Origin: Catellatospora sp. IY07-71
Lineage (GTDB): Bacteria; Actinomycetota; Actinomycetes; Mycobacteriales; Micromonosporaceae
Reading direction: 5' to 3'
DNA: 64,000 nt
NCBI RefSeq assembly: GCF_018326265.1
Contig: NZ_AP023360.1
Location: forward strand, 7,189,001-7,253,000
The notes under the pieces: model-generated
The model's database searches: none
Told to the model about the DNA's origin: nothing
The model's input: only the letters and a program-made list of their open reading frames with translations
In this document: positions 50,345-59,640 of the stretch, in pieces
How positions within the stretch are numbered: position 1 is the first letter of the stretch
Layout of the letters: every line of letters begins with the position of its first letter
Position numbers and translations under genes: made by a program

Positions 50345-51940
50345 GTGAATGGCGACACCCGATCCCGTGACCGCCAGACACCGCTCGGCGGCCCGGCAGA
50401 CGCACAGACCCCCGCCGCCCTGCTGGCAGCCGGCCGGTCGGCGCTTCCGATGATCCGCGAGCTGCTGTCCGGTGTGCCGGCCGGCTGCACCTGGCTGCTG
50501 CCAGTGCTGGACGAGCATGGTCGGGTGGCCGATTTCGAGATCGCGGCGGCCGGCGCGCAGTCGCACGACGTCGCCGGCCGCGGCGGCGACCAGCGGCTGG
50601 GCCAGCACATCAGCGTGCTGTATCCGCGTATGGTCGGCGGTCCCCTGTGGGAGCTGTACCACCGGGTGTACGCCGACGGGGTGCCCCGCCGGCTTCCGGA
50701 CTTCCGGTATCACGCCGACGGAGCCGGAGTGATCGCGACGTCGCTGTTCGACGTGTCGGCGCACCGGGTGTGCGGTGGGCTGATGGTGTGGTGGCAGCGC
50801 CTGGACGAGCAGGAACGCCGCCGCGAGCAGACCGAGTTGCTCGGCAACCTCGGCTGGGGCGAGACGGACCTGCTCACCGGCCAGGTCAGCTGGTCGCCGG
50901 GCATGTACCGGATCTTCGAACGGGACCCCTCGCTCGGGCCGATGAGCAGCGCCGAGCAGACCGCGCACATCATCGCCGACGATCAGCCGCTGCGCGAGAC
51001 GGCATGGCAGATGCTCGACAGCGGCCTGGTGTCGGACCTGACGTTCCGCATCCGGGTGGGCGGGAAGGTCAAGCATGTGCGGCTGCTCGCCGACACGGCC
51101 CGCGACGCCACCGGCAAGCCGGTGAAGCTGTACGGCGTGGTGCAGGACGTCACCGCGCGCGAGACGACCCGCAGCGACGTCGAAGCACTGCAGGAGGAGC
51201 TGCGGGTACGTGAGCTGACCGTCGTCGCCGAGCAGCGGCTCGCCGGGCAGTTGCAGCAGATCATCCAGCCGCTGCCCGACGGCCCGTTCACCCTCGCCGG
51301 TCTCGAGGTGTGGGTGCAGTACCTGCCTGCCGAGGACAAGGCCCGGGTCGGCGGCGACTGGTACCACGCGCTGCCCCTGCCGGACGGGAGTGTCCTGCTG
51401 GCCATCGGAGATGTGGTCGGCCACGGCCTCGCCGCCGCCACCGCGATGGCCCACCTGCGCTACGCCCTGGTCGGGTGGACCGCGGTCGAGGCCGGTGGCC
51501 CCGGGCGGCTGCTGTCCCATCTCAACCAGCTCTGCCTGCGCCTGGGCACCACCGGCACCGCCGCCATCGCGGTCTACCAGCCGGCCGACCGTACGCTGCG
51601 GTGGGCTCGCGCGGGGCACCCGCTGCCCTTGCACGTCCACGCAGGCCGGGCCCAGCCGCTGACCAGGGTCGACGGCCTGATCCTCGGCGCGGTCGCGACC
51701 GCCGACTATCCCGAGACCGTGTGCCGCTTGCACCGCGGTGACGTGGTTCTCTTCTACACCGACGGCCTCGTCGAACGCCGCGGACAGGACACCGCCCTCG
51801 CGTTGCGCAAGGTCGCCGGCACCTTGACCGACGCTGCCGCTCATCCCGACGGCAGAGCGCTGGCCCACCTGCAGACGCTGCTGAAGGATGCCAGCCCCGA
51901 CGACGACACCTGCCTGCTGGCCGTTCAGGTCGCGCTTTGA
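50345..51940 (+). CDS. PP2C (SpoIIE-type) phosphatase with PAS-like sensor region
   Basis: A 531-residue signalling protein from GTG 50345. The N-terminal half has two PAS-like regions (about 45-155 and 170-285; GWGETDLLTGQVSWSPGMYR, KLYGVVQDVTARETTRSDVE), then a helix and a PP2C-SpoIIE domain with KARVGGDWYHALPLPDGSVL, then LAIGDVVGHGLAAA (metal Asp) and LFYTDGLVERRG. It should dephosphorylate a STAS antagonist, probably the one encoded at 52353-52697. Confidence 0.88.
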   Translation: MNGDTRSRDRQTPLGGPADAQTPAALLAAGRSALPMIRELLSGVPAGCTWLLPVLDEHGRVADFEIAAAGAQSHDVAGRGGDQRLGQHISVLYPRMVGGPLWELYHRVYADGVPRRLPDFRYHADGAGVIATSLFDVSAHRVCGGLMVWWQRLDEQERRREQTELLGNLGWGETDLLTGQVSWSPGMYRIFERDPSLGPMSSAEQTAHIIADDQPLRETAWQMLDSGLVSDLTFRIRVGGKVKHVRLLADTARDATGKPVKLYGVVQDVTARETTRSDVEALQEELRVRELTVVAEQRLAGQLQQIIQPLPDGPFTLAGLEVWVQYLPAEDKARVGGDWYHALPLPDGSVLLAIGDVVGHGLAAATAMAHLRYALVGWTAVEAGGPGRLLSHLNQLCLRLGTTGTAAIAVYQPADRTLRWARAGHPLPLHVHAGRAQPLTRVDGLILGAVATADYPETVCRLHRGDVVLFYTDGLVERRGQDTALALRKVAGTLTDAAAHPDGRALAHLQTLLKDASPDDDTCLLAVQVAL

Positions 51941-51944
51941 CCTG

Positions 51945-51964
51945 CACCGTTCCCGTGAGAACGG
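51945..51964. terminator. Small hairpin between phosphatase and kinase genes
   Basis: CCGTTC pairs with GAACGG around six bases between two convergent genes. It is short and may be weak. Confidence 0.4.
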
Positions 51965-51970
51965 CCGAGG

Positions 51971-52369
51971 TCAGCAGGTCATTCGCAGCTGGACCACGGC
52001 TCCGCCGCGTGCCACGGACACCGTGTCGCAGACCTGCTCGACGAGGGCGAGCCCACGTCCGCGCGGCGCGTCCGCGGCCGGCATGACCCGCCTCACCGGA
52101 CGCGATCCCGCCGGTTGGTGGTCCTCCACCTCACACACCAGCACGCCTGCCTCGGCCCACAACCGCACCACGCCCCCGCCGCCGGTGTGCTCGAGCGTGT
52201 TCGACATCAGCTCACTGACCGCCAGCATCAGCAGCTCGGCCCGCCCGATCGGCAGCCCGGCCGCGACAGCTCGGTCGCGGATGAGGACCCGCACCCCGGC
52301 GAGGTCGGTGGCGGCGGCGAACGTCGCCACGCCCCCTTTGGCGGCGTGAGTGCTATCGGGCACGTCCAT
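51971..52369 (-). CDS. RsbW-like anti-sigma serine kinase / HATPase
   Basis: A 132-residue GHKL ATPase. LAVSELMSNTLEHTGGGGVV is the N-box, EVEDHQP and RGRGLALVEQVCDTV the G1/G2 region. It resembles small Streptomyces kinases that bind STAS antagonists. The STAS gene upstream overlaps it by 17 bp and they should be co-translated. Confidence 0.88.
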   Translation of the reverse strand: MDVPDSTHAAKGGVATFAAATDLAGVRVLIRDRAVAAGLPIGRAELLMLAVSELMSNTLEHTGGGGVVRLWAEAGVLVCEVEDHQPAGSRPVRRVMPAADAPRGRGLALVEQVCDTVSVARGGAVVQLRMTC

Positions 52370-52697
52370 CGCTGATCACCGGACCCTGGGACGGTGGGGC
52401 CAGCAGCGCGGCGAGTCCGGTCAGCTCCAGCACCGTCGCGACGACCCCCGCCGCGTGGGTCACATACAAGCCGGTGCGCCGTGCCTGCGCGCTGTGGTGG
52501 GCCGTCACGAGGACATGGATGCCGCTGGAATCCAGGAAGTGCAGCTCGCCGAGGTCCACTTCGATCGGCAGCGCAGACTCCATCGCGGCCGTCAGCGCGG
52601 TCGCCAGCTTACCGCTGGTGCTCATGTCGCATTCACCGCTGAGCCGCACCACCAGCCGCCCCGCCGACTCGGCTGCGGACACCGCCAGCATTCCCAT
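52353..52697 (-). CDS. STAS-domain anti-sigma factor antagonist
   Basis: A 114-residue STAS protein. LVVRLSGECDMSTSGKLATA and LGELHFLDSSGIHVLVTAHH carry the phospho-acceptor Ser of the DSSG motif. ATG 52697 is chosen; a TTG at 52721 and an ATG at 52691 are other options. With the kinase downstream and the PP2C phosphatase it makes a partner-switching module; no sigma factor is seen nearby. Confidence 0.88.
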   Translation of the reverse strand: MGMLAVSAAESAGRLVVRLSGECDMSTSGKLATALTAAMESALPIEVDLGELHFLDSSGIHVLVTAHHSAQARRTGLYVTHAAGVVATVLELTGLAALLAPPSQGPVISDGRAR

Positions 52698-52898
52698 ACC
52701 GCAGCACCCGTCTGCCGACAATGAGGACGCTCGTCATCATCGCACCGTATCCGGTATCCGTCGCTGCACGGAGGCCAGGAGCAGCGGATGATCATGTCCC
52801 TGGAATGCGGCGTTTGCCGCCAAACCTCCCGGCGGCGGTTTGAAGTGGCGGTGCGCGGCGATAGAGAGAGGAGGGATTCCGGATGGAAGGAGACGATC

Positions 52899-53120
52899 GT
52901 GCAGCGCACCGTGTACCGCGTGATGCCGGCCGGCCAGAAGTGGGAGCTGCGTGAGGGCGAGCGGGTGGTCGCCTCACACGACCGCAAAGAGGATCTTGTC
53001 AACCAGGCTCGCCAGACGGCCCGCGACAGCAAACCCAGCCAGCTGGTGATCCATGACGGCGAAGGCCGTGTCGAGGACGAGTCCACGTACCAGGACGACC
53101 CGTTCCCGCCGGCCGGCTGA
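52899..53120 (+). CDS. DUF2188 small protein
   Basis: A 73-residue protein: YRVMPAGQKWELREGERVVA, then SHDRKEDLVNQARQTARDSK, then PSQLVIHDGEGR, typical of DUF2188. GTG 52899 has GGAAGGAGA upstream, better than the ATG at 52788 that would add 37 residues. Function unknown; often stress-related. Confidence 0.82.
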   Translation: MQRTVYRVMPAGQKWELREGERVVASHDRKEDLVNQARQTARDSKPSQLVIHDGEGRVEDESTYQDDPFPPAG

Positions 53121-53253
53121 CACCCGGCGCTCGTCACCGTGCGGGCGCCGAGCTGCGACCTTGAAGGCCTGGTTGCCAGGCGGCGGCCTGTACCAGCGGA
53201 CCTTTCGCGTACCCGGTCGCGGGCTGCGCTAATCCTGCGACGTACCCGCACGG

Positions 53254-53289
53254 ACCTCGGCTCCTACGGCGTGCCGCAGGAGCCGAGGT
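53254..53289. terminator. Bidirectional terminator before the galactanase gene
   Basis: ACCTCGGCTCCT pairs with AGGAGCCGAGGT; the inner CGGC/GCCG also pair. It lies between the convergent DUF2188 and GH53 genes. Confidence 0.75.
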
Positions 53290-53303
53290 GGCCGTCGGGC
53301 ACG

Positions 53304-55349
53304 TCAGTCGACCGGCCCCGAGGTGCAGAACGTGGCCGGCATGAGGTCGGATCCGTACCTCCCCGGTCCGGCCGGCTCTGACCGGTCGAAGCTGGTGCAC
53401 CCGATGATCGGCGGGGCCAGGCGTCTGACCACATCCACGACGGCGGTCACGGGTCCGAGCGCGGTCGTGCCGTTCACCACGATCTCGCCCGGTGCGCTGA
53501 TGGCGCTGCTCGGGACCGCGTCCCAGGTGACGGCCATGGGCGCGATCGAGCCGTCGGCCGTCGTCAGCACATCGATCGTCGCGGGCAGGCGCGGCGCGTG
53601 CCGGACCGGCGTCGCGGTGTAGACGGTGTCCTGGCGCACCTGCTCGGCGTCGCTCTTGCGGAAGACGTCGACCGACGGGAAGACCTTCAGGACGGGCCAG
53701 CTGGAGCCGGCCCAGTCGACCATCTCCTGCCAGTTGGCCGGCTCCCAGACGAGCGCTCCGACGCCGCGGTTGTCCGGGAGGTCGTTGGCGATCTGGAAGA
53801 CCCGCTGGTACGCGTCGGCCTGACCCTGCGCGGTCTTCGGGTACGGCGAGTTCGGCACCGGCACCCCGTCCCAGTCGTTGGCCGGGTGGGAGGTTTCGGC
53901 GATCTCGAGCTCATATCCCGGGTGTGCCGCGGCGATCGCGTGCAGGCTGCTCTCGTAGTGTTCCGCCGTGCCGTGCCATTCCGGGTAGTAGGAGTGCGCG
54001 ATCACGTCGATGTCCTGGCCCTTGGCCTTCAGGCGGGTGAGGAACTGGTTCCAGAACTCCAGTGTCCGGTCCAGCCTGCCGTTGTCGATGATCACGTGGG
54101 TCTCGAGTTTGATGTCGAGGCCGTTGGCTGCGGAGACGTCGCGGACGGCCTTGATGCCTGCGGCCTGCAGCGTCGTGAACCGGTCCCACGCCGCGTCGTA
54201 CGCGGCCTGCTCGGCCGGATCCGACGAGCCGAAGTAGTCCCACCGCAGGCCGCCGCCGGGCTGCGCGATGAAGGCGGGATCGTGGTTGAAGTAGCAGCTG
54301 TGGCACCAGTCGGCCGGGTCGGCGAACCACGGCTGAGGCTTCTCGCTGCCCCAGAGGAAACCGTTGATGAGCTCGTTGCCGACGGCCACCTTGTCGGGCG
54401 CCGTGCCCTGGTCGACCAGCGTCTGGACGTAGTCGCGCGTGTAGTCGTAGACCTCCGTGGTGAGGTCCGCGAAGGACAGGCCGGTCCATGCGGTCGGTTT
54501 GGCCTGCTTGCTCGGATCGGCCCAATGGTCGGAGTAGTGGAGGTCGACGCCGAGCCCCATGCCCTTGTCCTTGACCGACTTCGCGACCGCCGCGGTCCGC
54601 TCGGGACCCTGGTAGGCGGGGTCGAGGTACTCGTGGCTCCGCTCGTCGCGCGGGTCGTTGAAGACCCGCAGGCGCACGTATTCCATGCCGGAGTTCTTGG
54701 CCAGGGACAGCAGGTCGACGGCCTGGGCGGGATCGTTGACGTAGTAGGTCAGGCCGTCTCTGGCCGTGTTCTGATCGGCGTAGGAGAGGTCGGCGCCCAG
54801 GAGCAGGTCGTCGCGCAGGTAGTTGAAGGCCGAGATCTCACTGACGCCGATCTTCGCGCCCGGCGAGGCGCGGGTGATGGTGACGCGCAGGTAGGCGGTG
54901 TCGGGACGGGTGAACAGGTGCACCCCGCCACGGCCCGGCACCCAGGTCGCGGAGCGGTCGACGACCGTCCCCCAGGTGGTCCCGTCCGAGGACGCGTCGA
55001 TGACGTACTGGTAGACGGCGCCTTTGTCGGGGAAGACGACCTCGACCTTGCGCACGTTGTCGTAGGTGCCGCCCAGGTGGAGGGTCAGCCACTCCCCCGC
55101 CCGCTGTCGGGAGGCCACCCACGCGGTGGTGCGGTCGCCATCGATCGCGCGGGCGGCCTTGGCCGCTCCGCTGCTGGCCGCGGCCGAGACCCAGGGCTTG
55201 CGGGCGAGATCGCTCTCGACCGGCGTGATGGTGACGTCTCCGGCTGCCGCCGTCGCGGGCGCCGCAGGACCGACGACGGTGCCGGCGAACATCATGGCCG
55301 CGGCCACGACGACCCCTGAAGCGGCACGGATGGTGCGCTTACCGCGCAT
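53304..55349 (-). CDS. Secreted GH53 arabinogalactan endo-beta-1,4-galactanase
   Basis: A 681-residue exported enzyme. A signal peptide (ASGVVVAAAMMFAGTVVGPA) is followed by an F5/8C-like carbohydrate-binding region (about 45-175; AAKAARAIDGDRTTAWVASR), then the GH53 barrel (about 185-560) with LLLGADLSYADQ, the acid/base Glu in KVAVGNELINGFLWGSEKPQ and the nucleophile Glu in LEIAETSHPANDW. A bacterial Ig-like domain (about 590-650; IDVLTTADGSIAPMAVTWDA) ends it. It should cut galactan side chains of pectin. ATG 55349 has CAGGAGG upstream, and LacI-type operators lie before it. Confidence 0.9.
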   Translation of the reverse strand: MRGKRTIRAASGVVVAAAMMFAGTVVGPAAPATAAAGDVTITPVESDLARKPWVSAAASSGAAKAARAIDGDRTTAWVASRQRAGEWLTLHLGGTYDNVRKVEVVFPDKGAVYQYVIDASSDGTTWGTVVDRSATWVPGRGGVHLFTRPDTAYLRVTITRASPGAKIGVSEISAFNYLRDDLLLGADLSYADQNTARDGLTYYVNDPAQAVDLLSLAKNSGMEYVRLRVFNDPRDERSHEYLDPAYQGPERTAAVAKSVKDKGMGLGVDLHYSDHWADPSKQAKPTAWTGLSFADLTTEVYDYTRDYVQTLVDQGTAPDKVAVGNELINGFLWGSEKPQPWFADPADWCHSCYFNHDPAFIAQPGGGLRWDYFGSSDPAEQAAYDAAWDRFTTLQAAGIKAVRDVSAANGLDIKLETHVIIDNGRLDRTLEFWNQFLTRLKAKGQDIDVIAHSYYPEWHGTAEHYESSLHAIAAAHPGYELEIAETSHPANDWDGVPVPNSPYPKTAQGQADAYQRVFQIANDLPDNRGVGALVWEPANWQEMVDWAGSSWPVLKVFPSVDVFRKSDAEQVRQDTVYTATPVRHAPRLPATIDVLTTADGSIAPMAVTWDAVPSSAISAPGEIVVNGTTALGPVTAVVDVVRRLAPPIIGCTSFDRSEPAGPGRYGSDLMPATFCTSGPVD

Positions 55350-55394
55350 GTGAATCCTCCTGGTCGATCTGCTCGGAGCGCGGGCTCGACTTGA

Positions 55395-55410
55395 CTGTGC
55401 ACGTTCCCAG
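55395..55410 (-). promoter_or_regulatory. LacI-type operator 1 near the GH53 start
   Basis: CTGTGCACGTTCCCAG is the degenerate third copy of the sites at 55593 and 55655, one base different from the perfect form. It lies 46 bp from the galactanase start, in the promoter region. Confidence 0.55.
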
Positions 55411-55592
55411 ATCAAGGTAGCGATGGCCATGAGACTGTCAAGGGTGGCCACGTCCTCGCCGCATCGCCCTCTTCACCTACAACAGCAGTTCAGTCCTGAT
55501 CAGAACCGGTCGAGACGCCGACCAGGCGGACAGAAAATGGCCGTCTAGGTAGCCCGCTCACCCAGGCGATCCCGAGCTCACATGTCCTGATG

Positions 55593-55608
55593 CTGTGCAC
55601 GTTCACAG
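55593..55608 (-). promoter_or_regulatory. LacI-type operator 2
   Basis: CTGTGCACGTTCACAG, an imperfect palindrome around CG typical of LacI-family sites. It is the exact reverse complement of the copy at 55655. Confidence 0.6.
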
Positions 55609-55654
55609 TTCGCAGCTGCCCAGGACGTTATTTGACGACCCTGTGGCCTTCATT

Positions 55655-55670
55655 CTGTGAACGTGCACAG
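55655..55670 (+). promoter_or_regulatory. LacI-type operator 3
   Basis: CTGTGAACGTGCACAG, the reverse complement of the site at 55593, 47 bp away centre to centre apart from helical phase. The pair and the site at 55395 suggest a looped LacI-family repressor; none is encoded in this window. The remaining DNA between 55411 and 55771 holds nothing else I recognise. Confidence 0.6.
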
Positions 55671-55771
55671 ACCTTTGCCACGCCGGCCGGTGGCCCGATC
55701 GGGTCACCGGCCGGCTCTGCCGGTAGCGAACTCGGCTGTCGGACGGCGGCGGGTCTTGCTATGAAAGACCC

Positions 55772-56155
55772 ATGTCGAATCCGCCGGAGCGAGCCCACCC
55801 CCAGGCGACACCGCGTCGGGTGCTGCTGCGCTCGGCGCTGGGCGAGTCACTGCGGCGCCTGCGGCTCGAACAGGGGCGCACGCTGGCCGAGGTCGCGGTG
55901 ACCGCGCGGATCTCGATGCCCTACCTGTCCGAGGTCGAGCGCGGCCTCAAGGAGGTCTCCTCCGAGGTGCTCGCGGCGTTGTGCGCCGCGCTGGGCATCG
56001 AGTTGCCGGACCTGCTCGTCGCCGTCGCCTTCCACATCTCGGCGAACAACACCGCGACGACGGCGCTCACGGCCCACCGGACGGTCGCGGGACGGTACGA
56101 CGTGGCGGCGCCGCCGACTCGCCGAGCCGGCGACGCCTACGCCCTGGCCGCCTAG
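55772..56155 (+). CDS. PopR/ClgR-like XRE regulator next to two clpP genes
   Basis: A 127-residue XRE protein. [20 protein letters not shown], then [20 protein letters not shown], then [18 protein letters not shown] is closely like ClgR and PopR, activators of clp genes in actinobacteria. The C-terminus ends AYALAA, a possible Clp-recognised tail. Its stop shares CTAG with the convergent clpP. It probably controls these clpP genes. Confidence 0.82.
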   Translation: MSNPPERAHPQATPRRVLLRSALGESLRRLRLEQGRTLAEVAVTARISMPYLSEVERGLKEVSSEVLAALCAALGIELPDLLVAVAFHISANNTATTALTAHRTVAGRYDVAAPPTRRAGDAYALAA

Positions 56156-56775
56156 CTCTCCGGCGTCGTCTTCACGGTGGAGATGACCTGATCGGCCAAG
56201 CCGTAGCCGACGGCTTCGGCGGCGCTGAACGTCTTGTGCCGGTCGAGGTCGTGCCGGATCTTCTCCGCCGGGTGACCCGTGTGCCGGCTGAGAATGCCGT
56301 CCATCTCGGCGCGCACCCGGGACACCTCGCGCGCCCGGATGGCCAGGTCCGGCAGCGTACCCTGGGCCACGTCGAAGGAGCCCTCCTGCGTGGACGGCTG
56401 ATGCAGCACCACCTTGGCGTGCCGGAGCACCGTCCGTTTGCCGGCCGTCCCCGCGGCCAGCAGCACGGCCGCCGCCGAGGACGCCTGCCCGACGCACAGC
56501 GTGGCGACGTCCGGGCGGACGTACTGCATCGTGTCGTAGATCGCGGTCAGCGCGCTGTAGGAGCCGCCCCGCGAGTTGATGTAAAAGGAGATGTCCAGCT
56601 CGGCGCTCTCCGACTGCAGGTGCAGCAGCTGCGCGATGATCACGTTGGCGACGTCGTCGGTGATCTCCGTGCCCAGGAAGATGATCCGCTCCGACAGCAG
56701 CCGGGAGTAGATGTCGAAAGCGCGCTCGCCGCGCGAGGTCCGCTCGACGACGGTGGGAATCGTGTACTGGCCCAT
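56152..56775 (-). CDS. clpP: ATP-dependent Clp protease proteolytic subunit
   Basis: A 207-residue ClpP. The triad is Ser100 in [13 protein letters not shown], His125 in KVVLHQPS and Asp176 in [10 protein letters not shown]. The usual SMG after Ser is SAA. With the gene upstream it resembles clpP3-clpP4-type pairs of streptomycetes. ATG 56775 lies 4 bp after the upstream stop. Confidence 0.93.
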   Translation of the reverse strand: MGQYTIPTVVERTSRGERAFDIYSRLLSERIIFLGTEITDDVANVIIAQLLHLQSESAELDISFYINSRGGSYSALTAIYDTMQYVRPDVATLCVGQASSAAAVLLAAGTAGKRTVLRHAKVVLHQPSTQEGSFDVAQGTLPDLAIRAREVSRVRAEMDGILSRHTGHPAEKIRHDLDRHKTFSAAEAVGYGLADQVISTVKTTPES

Positions 56776-56779
56776 GGGC

Positions 56780-57376
56780 TCACACCCCCATCCGCTGCTT
56801 GACCACGCGCGGGCGGATGTCGTCGACGTGCGCGACGATGTGATCGACCATCCCGTAGTCGAGCGCCTCCTGCGCGCTGAACCAGCGATCGCGCTGCCCG
56901 TCCTCGACGATCTCGGTCACCGGCCGGCCGGTGTGACCGGCGGTCAGCGTGCTCATCAGGTTGCTGATCCGGTCCAGCTGCCCGGCGTAGATCTCCACGT
57001 CGGCAGCGGTGCCGCCCAGACCGGCCGAACCCTGGTGCATCAGGATCTGCGCGCTGGGCAGCGCGAACCGCTTGCCCGGCGTGCCGGCGCACAGCAGGAA
57101 CTGCGCCATGCTCCCCGCCAGCCCCATCGCCACGGTGATCACATCGTTGGGGATGAGCCGCATCATGTCGTACACGGCCAGCCCGGCGAGCACCGAGCCG
57201 CCGCGCGAGTTCAGGTACAGCGCGACGTCGCGGCGCGGGTCTTCGGCGGACAGCGTCAGCAGCTGAGCGCATATCCGGTTGGCGATGTCGTCCTCGACGT
57301 CGGAGCCGAGCACGATGATCCGCTCGTGCAGCAGCCTCATGCTGAGTTCGTCGTCCAGCGTGGCGGTGACGCCCAT
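56780..57376 (-). CDS. clpP: ATP-dependent Clp protease proteolytic subunit
   Basis: A 198-residue ClpP with Ser89 in [13 protein letters not shown], His114 in ILMHQGSAG and Asp159 in [10 protein letters not shown]. It differs from the other ClpP over most of its length, so they likely form a hetero-oligomer. ATG 57376 has CAGGAG upstream. No Clp ATPase gene is present in the window. A GCTGTCAGC palindrome at 57446 may be a regulator site. Confidence 0.93.
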   Translation of the reverse strand: MGVTATLDDELSMRLLHERIIVLGSDVEDDIANRICAQLLTLSAEDPRRDVALYLNSRGGSVLAGLAVYDMMRLIPNDVITVAMGLAGSMAQFLLCAGTPGKRFALPSAQILMHQGSAGLGGTAADVEIYAGQLDRISNLMSTLTAGHTGRPVTEIVEDGQRDRWFSAQEALDYGMVDHIVAHVDDIRPRVVKQRMGV

Positions 57377-57445
57377 GTATGCACTCCTGTTCTCGGGCCG
57401 TTCCTTCCACGATCAGGCCCGAGGGGCGGCGTACCAAGGGAATCT

Positions 57446-57454
57446 GCTGTCAGC
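57446..57454 (-). promoter_or_regulatory. Possible ClgR/PopR-like site upstream of clpP
   Basis: GCTGTCAGC has complementary arms GCTG/CAGC and sits about 70 bp upstream of the clpP start. ClgR sites have a similar CGC-n-GCG core, but the match is partial. Confidence 0.3.
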
Positions 57455-57516
57455 GACTTAGCCCAGGGCAGATCGGCCGCAGACCGCCGGCGGCGGCGCC
57501 GCAGCACCTCCGGATG

Positions 57517-59514
57517 TCAGCCGCCGACGTGGATACCGGGCCGGCGGGCCGGGTCGCGTTCGCTCTGGCGCAGGATCTCGCGGACCACCGGCGGGGTGTC
57601 GCCGCGGCCGAGCAGCAGGTAGCGGAACAGGTGGGTCAGCGGCGAGCCCTCGGACCATTCGAAGTAGCAGTGCGGGCGTACGCCGGTGGTGTCGCGTAGC
57701 GTGAGCAGGATCGCGGCGATGGCGTTGGGGGCGGCGGGCGCGGCCGCGCGCAGCACGCGGTGGTTGCCGACCTGGACGCCGGTGACGTGCAGCACGTTGG
57801 TGAACTGCGACGGGTCGACGACGTCGATCTCCAGGAACAGCACGTCGGCTCCGCCTGGGACCGGGTTCATGCCGCGCTGCTCGGCCTCCTTGGCCGCGTA
57901 CTCGGCGACGTCGCCCGACTGCCGGCGGTTGGCGATGAGGTTGATGGCACCGTCGTGGCCCAGGGTGTCGGTGACGAACTGCCGGGCGCGGTTGTCGAAC
58001 TCGATGTGCTCGACGCGCAGCTCGGTGGTGCGGGTGATGCGCGAGATCAGTGAGATCACGACGATCGCGGCGATGAACATGGCCGAGATGGCGATCCCGT
58101 CGGGCTTCTCGTGGATGTTCTCGCCGAGGGCGTACAGCAGGATCAGGGTGAGCACCGCGAACCCGGCGGTGGCCTTGCGGCGGCGGTGCCGCCACGCCGA
58201 GATCGTCACCGCGACGCTGCCGGACACCATCATCGCCAGGATGCCGGTGGCGTACGCGCCCGCCTGCGCCTCGACGTCGGCCCCGAACGCGATCGTCACG
58301 CCCACGCACACCACGGTGTAGACCAGCACCACCGGCCGCACCGCCCGGCCCCACTCCGGCGCCATGCCGTACGACGGCAGGTACCGCGGCACGATGTTGA
58401 CCAGCCCCGCCATCGCCGACGCACCCGCGAACCACAGGATCAGGATCGTGCTGACGTCGTACACCGTGCCGAAGCCCTCGCCCAGGTGCTCGTGCGCCAG
58501 GAACGCCAGCGCCCGCCCGTTGGCCGCCCCACCCGGCTCGAACTCCTCCGCCGGGATCAGCACCGTCGTGACGAAGCTCGTCGCCAGCAGGTACACCGAC
58601 ATGATCAGCGCGGCGACGGTGAGGAGCTTGCGGGTGTTGCCGATCCTTGCGACCAGCCGCTGCCGCGTGTCCGCCCCGTCGGCCTTGACCAGGGGCATCA
58701 TGCTCACGCCGGTCTCGAACCCGGACAGGCCCAGCACCAGCAGCGGGAACGCCAGGATCGCGGGACCCATGACGCCGCCGAAGCCGCCACCGCCGCTGCT
58801 CAGCGCACCGGTCCAGCCCGACCAGGCGCCCGGCGTGGTGAACACCTCCACCAGGCCCGCCACCACGATGACCGCGTTCAGCCCGAGAAACACCGCCACC
58901 AGCGGGATCGCGACCCCGACCGCTTCACTGAAGCCGAGCAGGAACACCCCGCCCAGGATCAGCAGCAGGATCACCGTGATGGCGACCGCGTGGCCCTCCA
59001 GGAAGTGCGGAGCCAAGGGGTTCTCCAGCAGGTGCACCGACGCGTCGGCGGCCGACAGCGTGATCGTGATGATCCACGACGTGGCCACGAACCCGAGCAG
59101 CACCAGCACGAAGACCTTGCCCCGCCAGAACGGCAGCAGATCCTCCAGCATCGCCACCGAACCCTGCCCGTGCGGGCTCTCCTTGGCCACCCGCCGGTAC
59201 ATCGGCAGCATCCCCAGCAGCGTCAACGCCACGATCAGCAAGGTCGCCAGCGGCGACAACGCCCCGGCCGCCGTCGCCGCGATCGCCGGCAGATACGCCA
59301 GGGTGGAGAAGTAGTCCACCCCCGTCAGGCACATCACCTTCCACCAGGCCTGCGGCGTGGCATGACTCTCGTCGGACTCGGGACCGACCGGCTGGACGCG
59401 GTGCTGCAGCAGCCAGCCGGCGAACCGGCCGGGTGGCTTCGCTGCGGGTCCTGGGGCCCCCACGGTTGCGGGGATGGCGTACTCGATCACCTGTTGCCGT
59501 GCCGCGTTGCCCAT
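57517..59514 (-). CDS. APC superfamily permease (KimA-like or amino acid transporter)
   Basis: A 665-residue transporter with about 12 membrane helices (60-500) and a cytosolic C-terminal domain of about 160 residues ([20 protein letters not shown] to PGIHVGG). [20 protein letters not shown] and [20 protein letters not shown] match large APC permeases, among them the K+ importer KimA. The neighbouring KdpE-like regulator supports K+. ATG 59514 has GGAAGG upstream. Substrate uncertain. Confidence 0.8.
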   Translation of the reverse strand: MGNAARQQVIEYAIPATVGAPGPAAKPPGRFAGWLLQHRVQPVGPESDESHATPQAWWKVMCLTGVDYFSTLAYLPAIAATAAGALSPLATLLIVALTLLGMLPMYRRVAKESPHGQGSVAMLEDLLPFWRGKVFVLVLLGFVATSWIITITLSAADASVHLLENPLAPHFLEGHAVAITVILLLILGGVFLLGFSEAVGVAIPLVAVFLGLNAVIVVAGLVEVFTTPGAWSGWTGALSSGGGGFGGVMGPAILAFPLLVLGLSGFETGVSMMPLVKADGADTRQRLVARIGNTRKLLTVAALIMSVYLLATSFVTTVLIPAEEFEPGGAANGRALAFLAHEHLGEGFGTVYDVSTILILWFAGASAMAGLVNIVPRYLPSYGMAPEWGRAVRPVVLVYTVVCVGVTIAFGADVEAQAGAYATGILAMMVSGSVAVTISAWRHRRRKATAGFAVLTLILLYALGENIHEKPDGIAISAMFIAAIVVISLISRITRTTELRVEHIEFDNRARQFVTDTLGHDGAINLIANRRQSGDVAEYAAKEAEQRGMNPVPGGADVLFLEIDVVDPSQFTNVLHVTGVQVGNHRVLRAAAPAAPNAIAAILLTLRDTTGVRPHCYFEWSEGSPLTHLFRYLLLGRGDTPPVVREILRQSERDPARRPGIHVGG

Positions 59515-59640
59515 GACCTTCCGATGCCCTCGCCGAGTCTTGTGTTGAGCCTCGGCAACGATAGGGCCTATCCGGATACCCTGAGCGTCAAAATTTCGTC
59601 AAGACCTGCCGCGACCCGGCTCCGGCCCGCGGGCGGCGGC

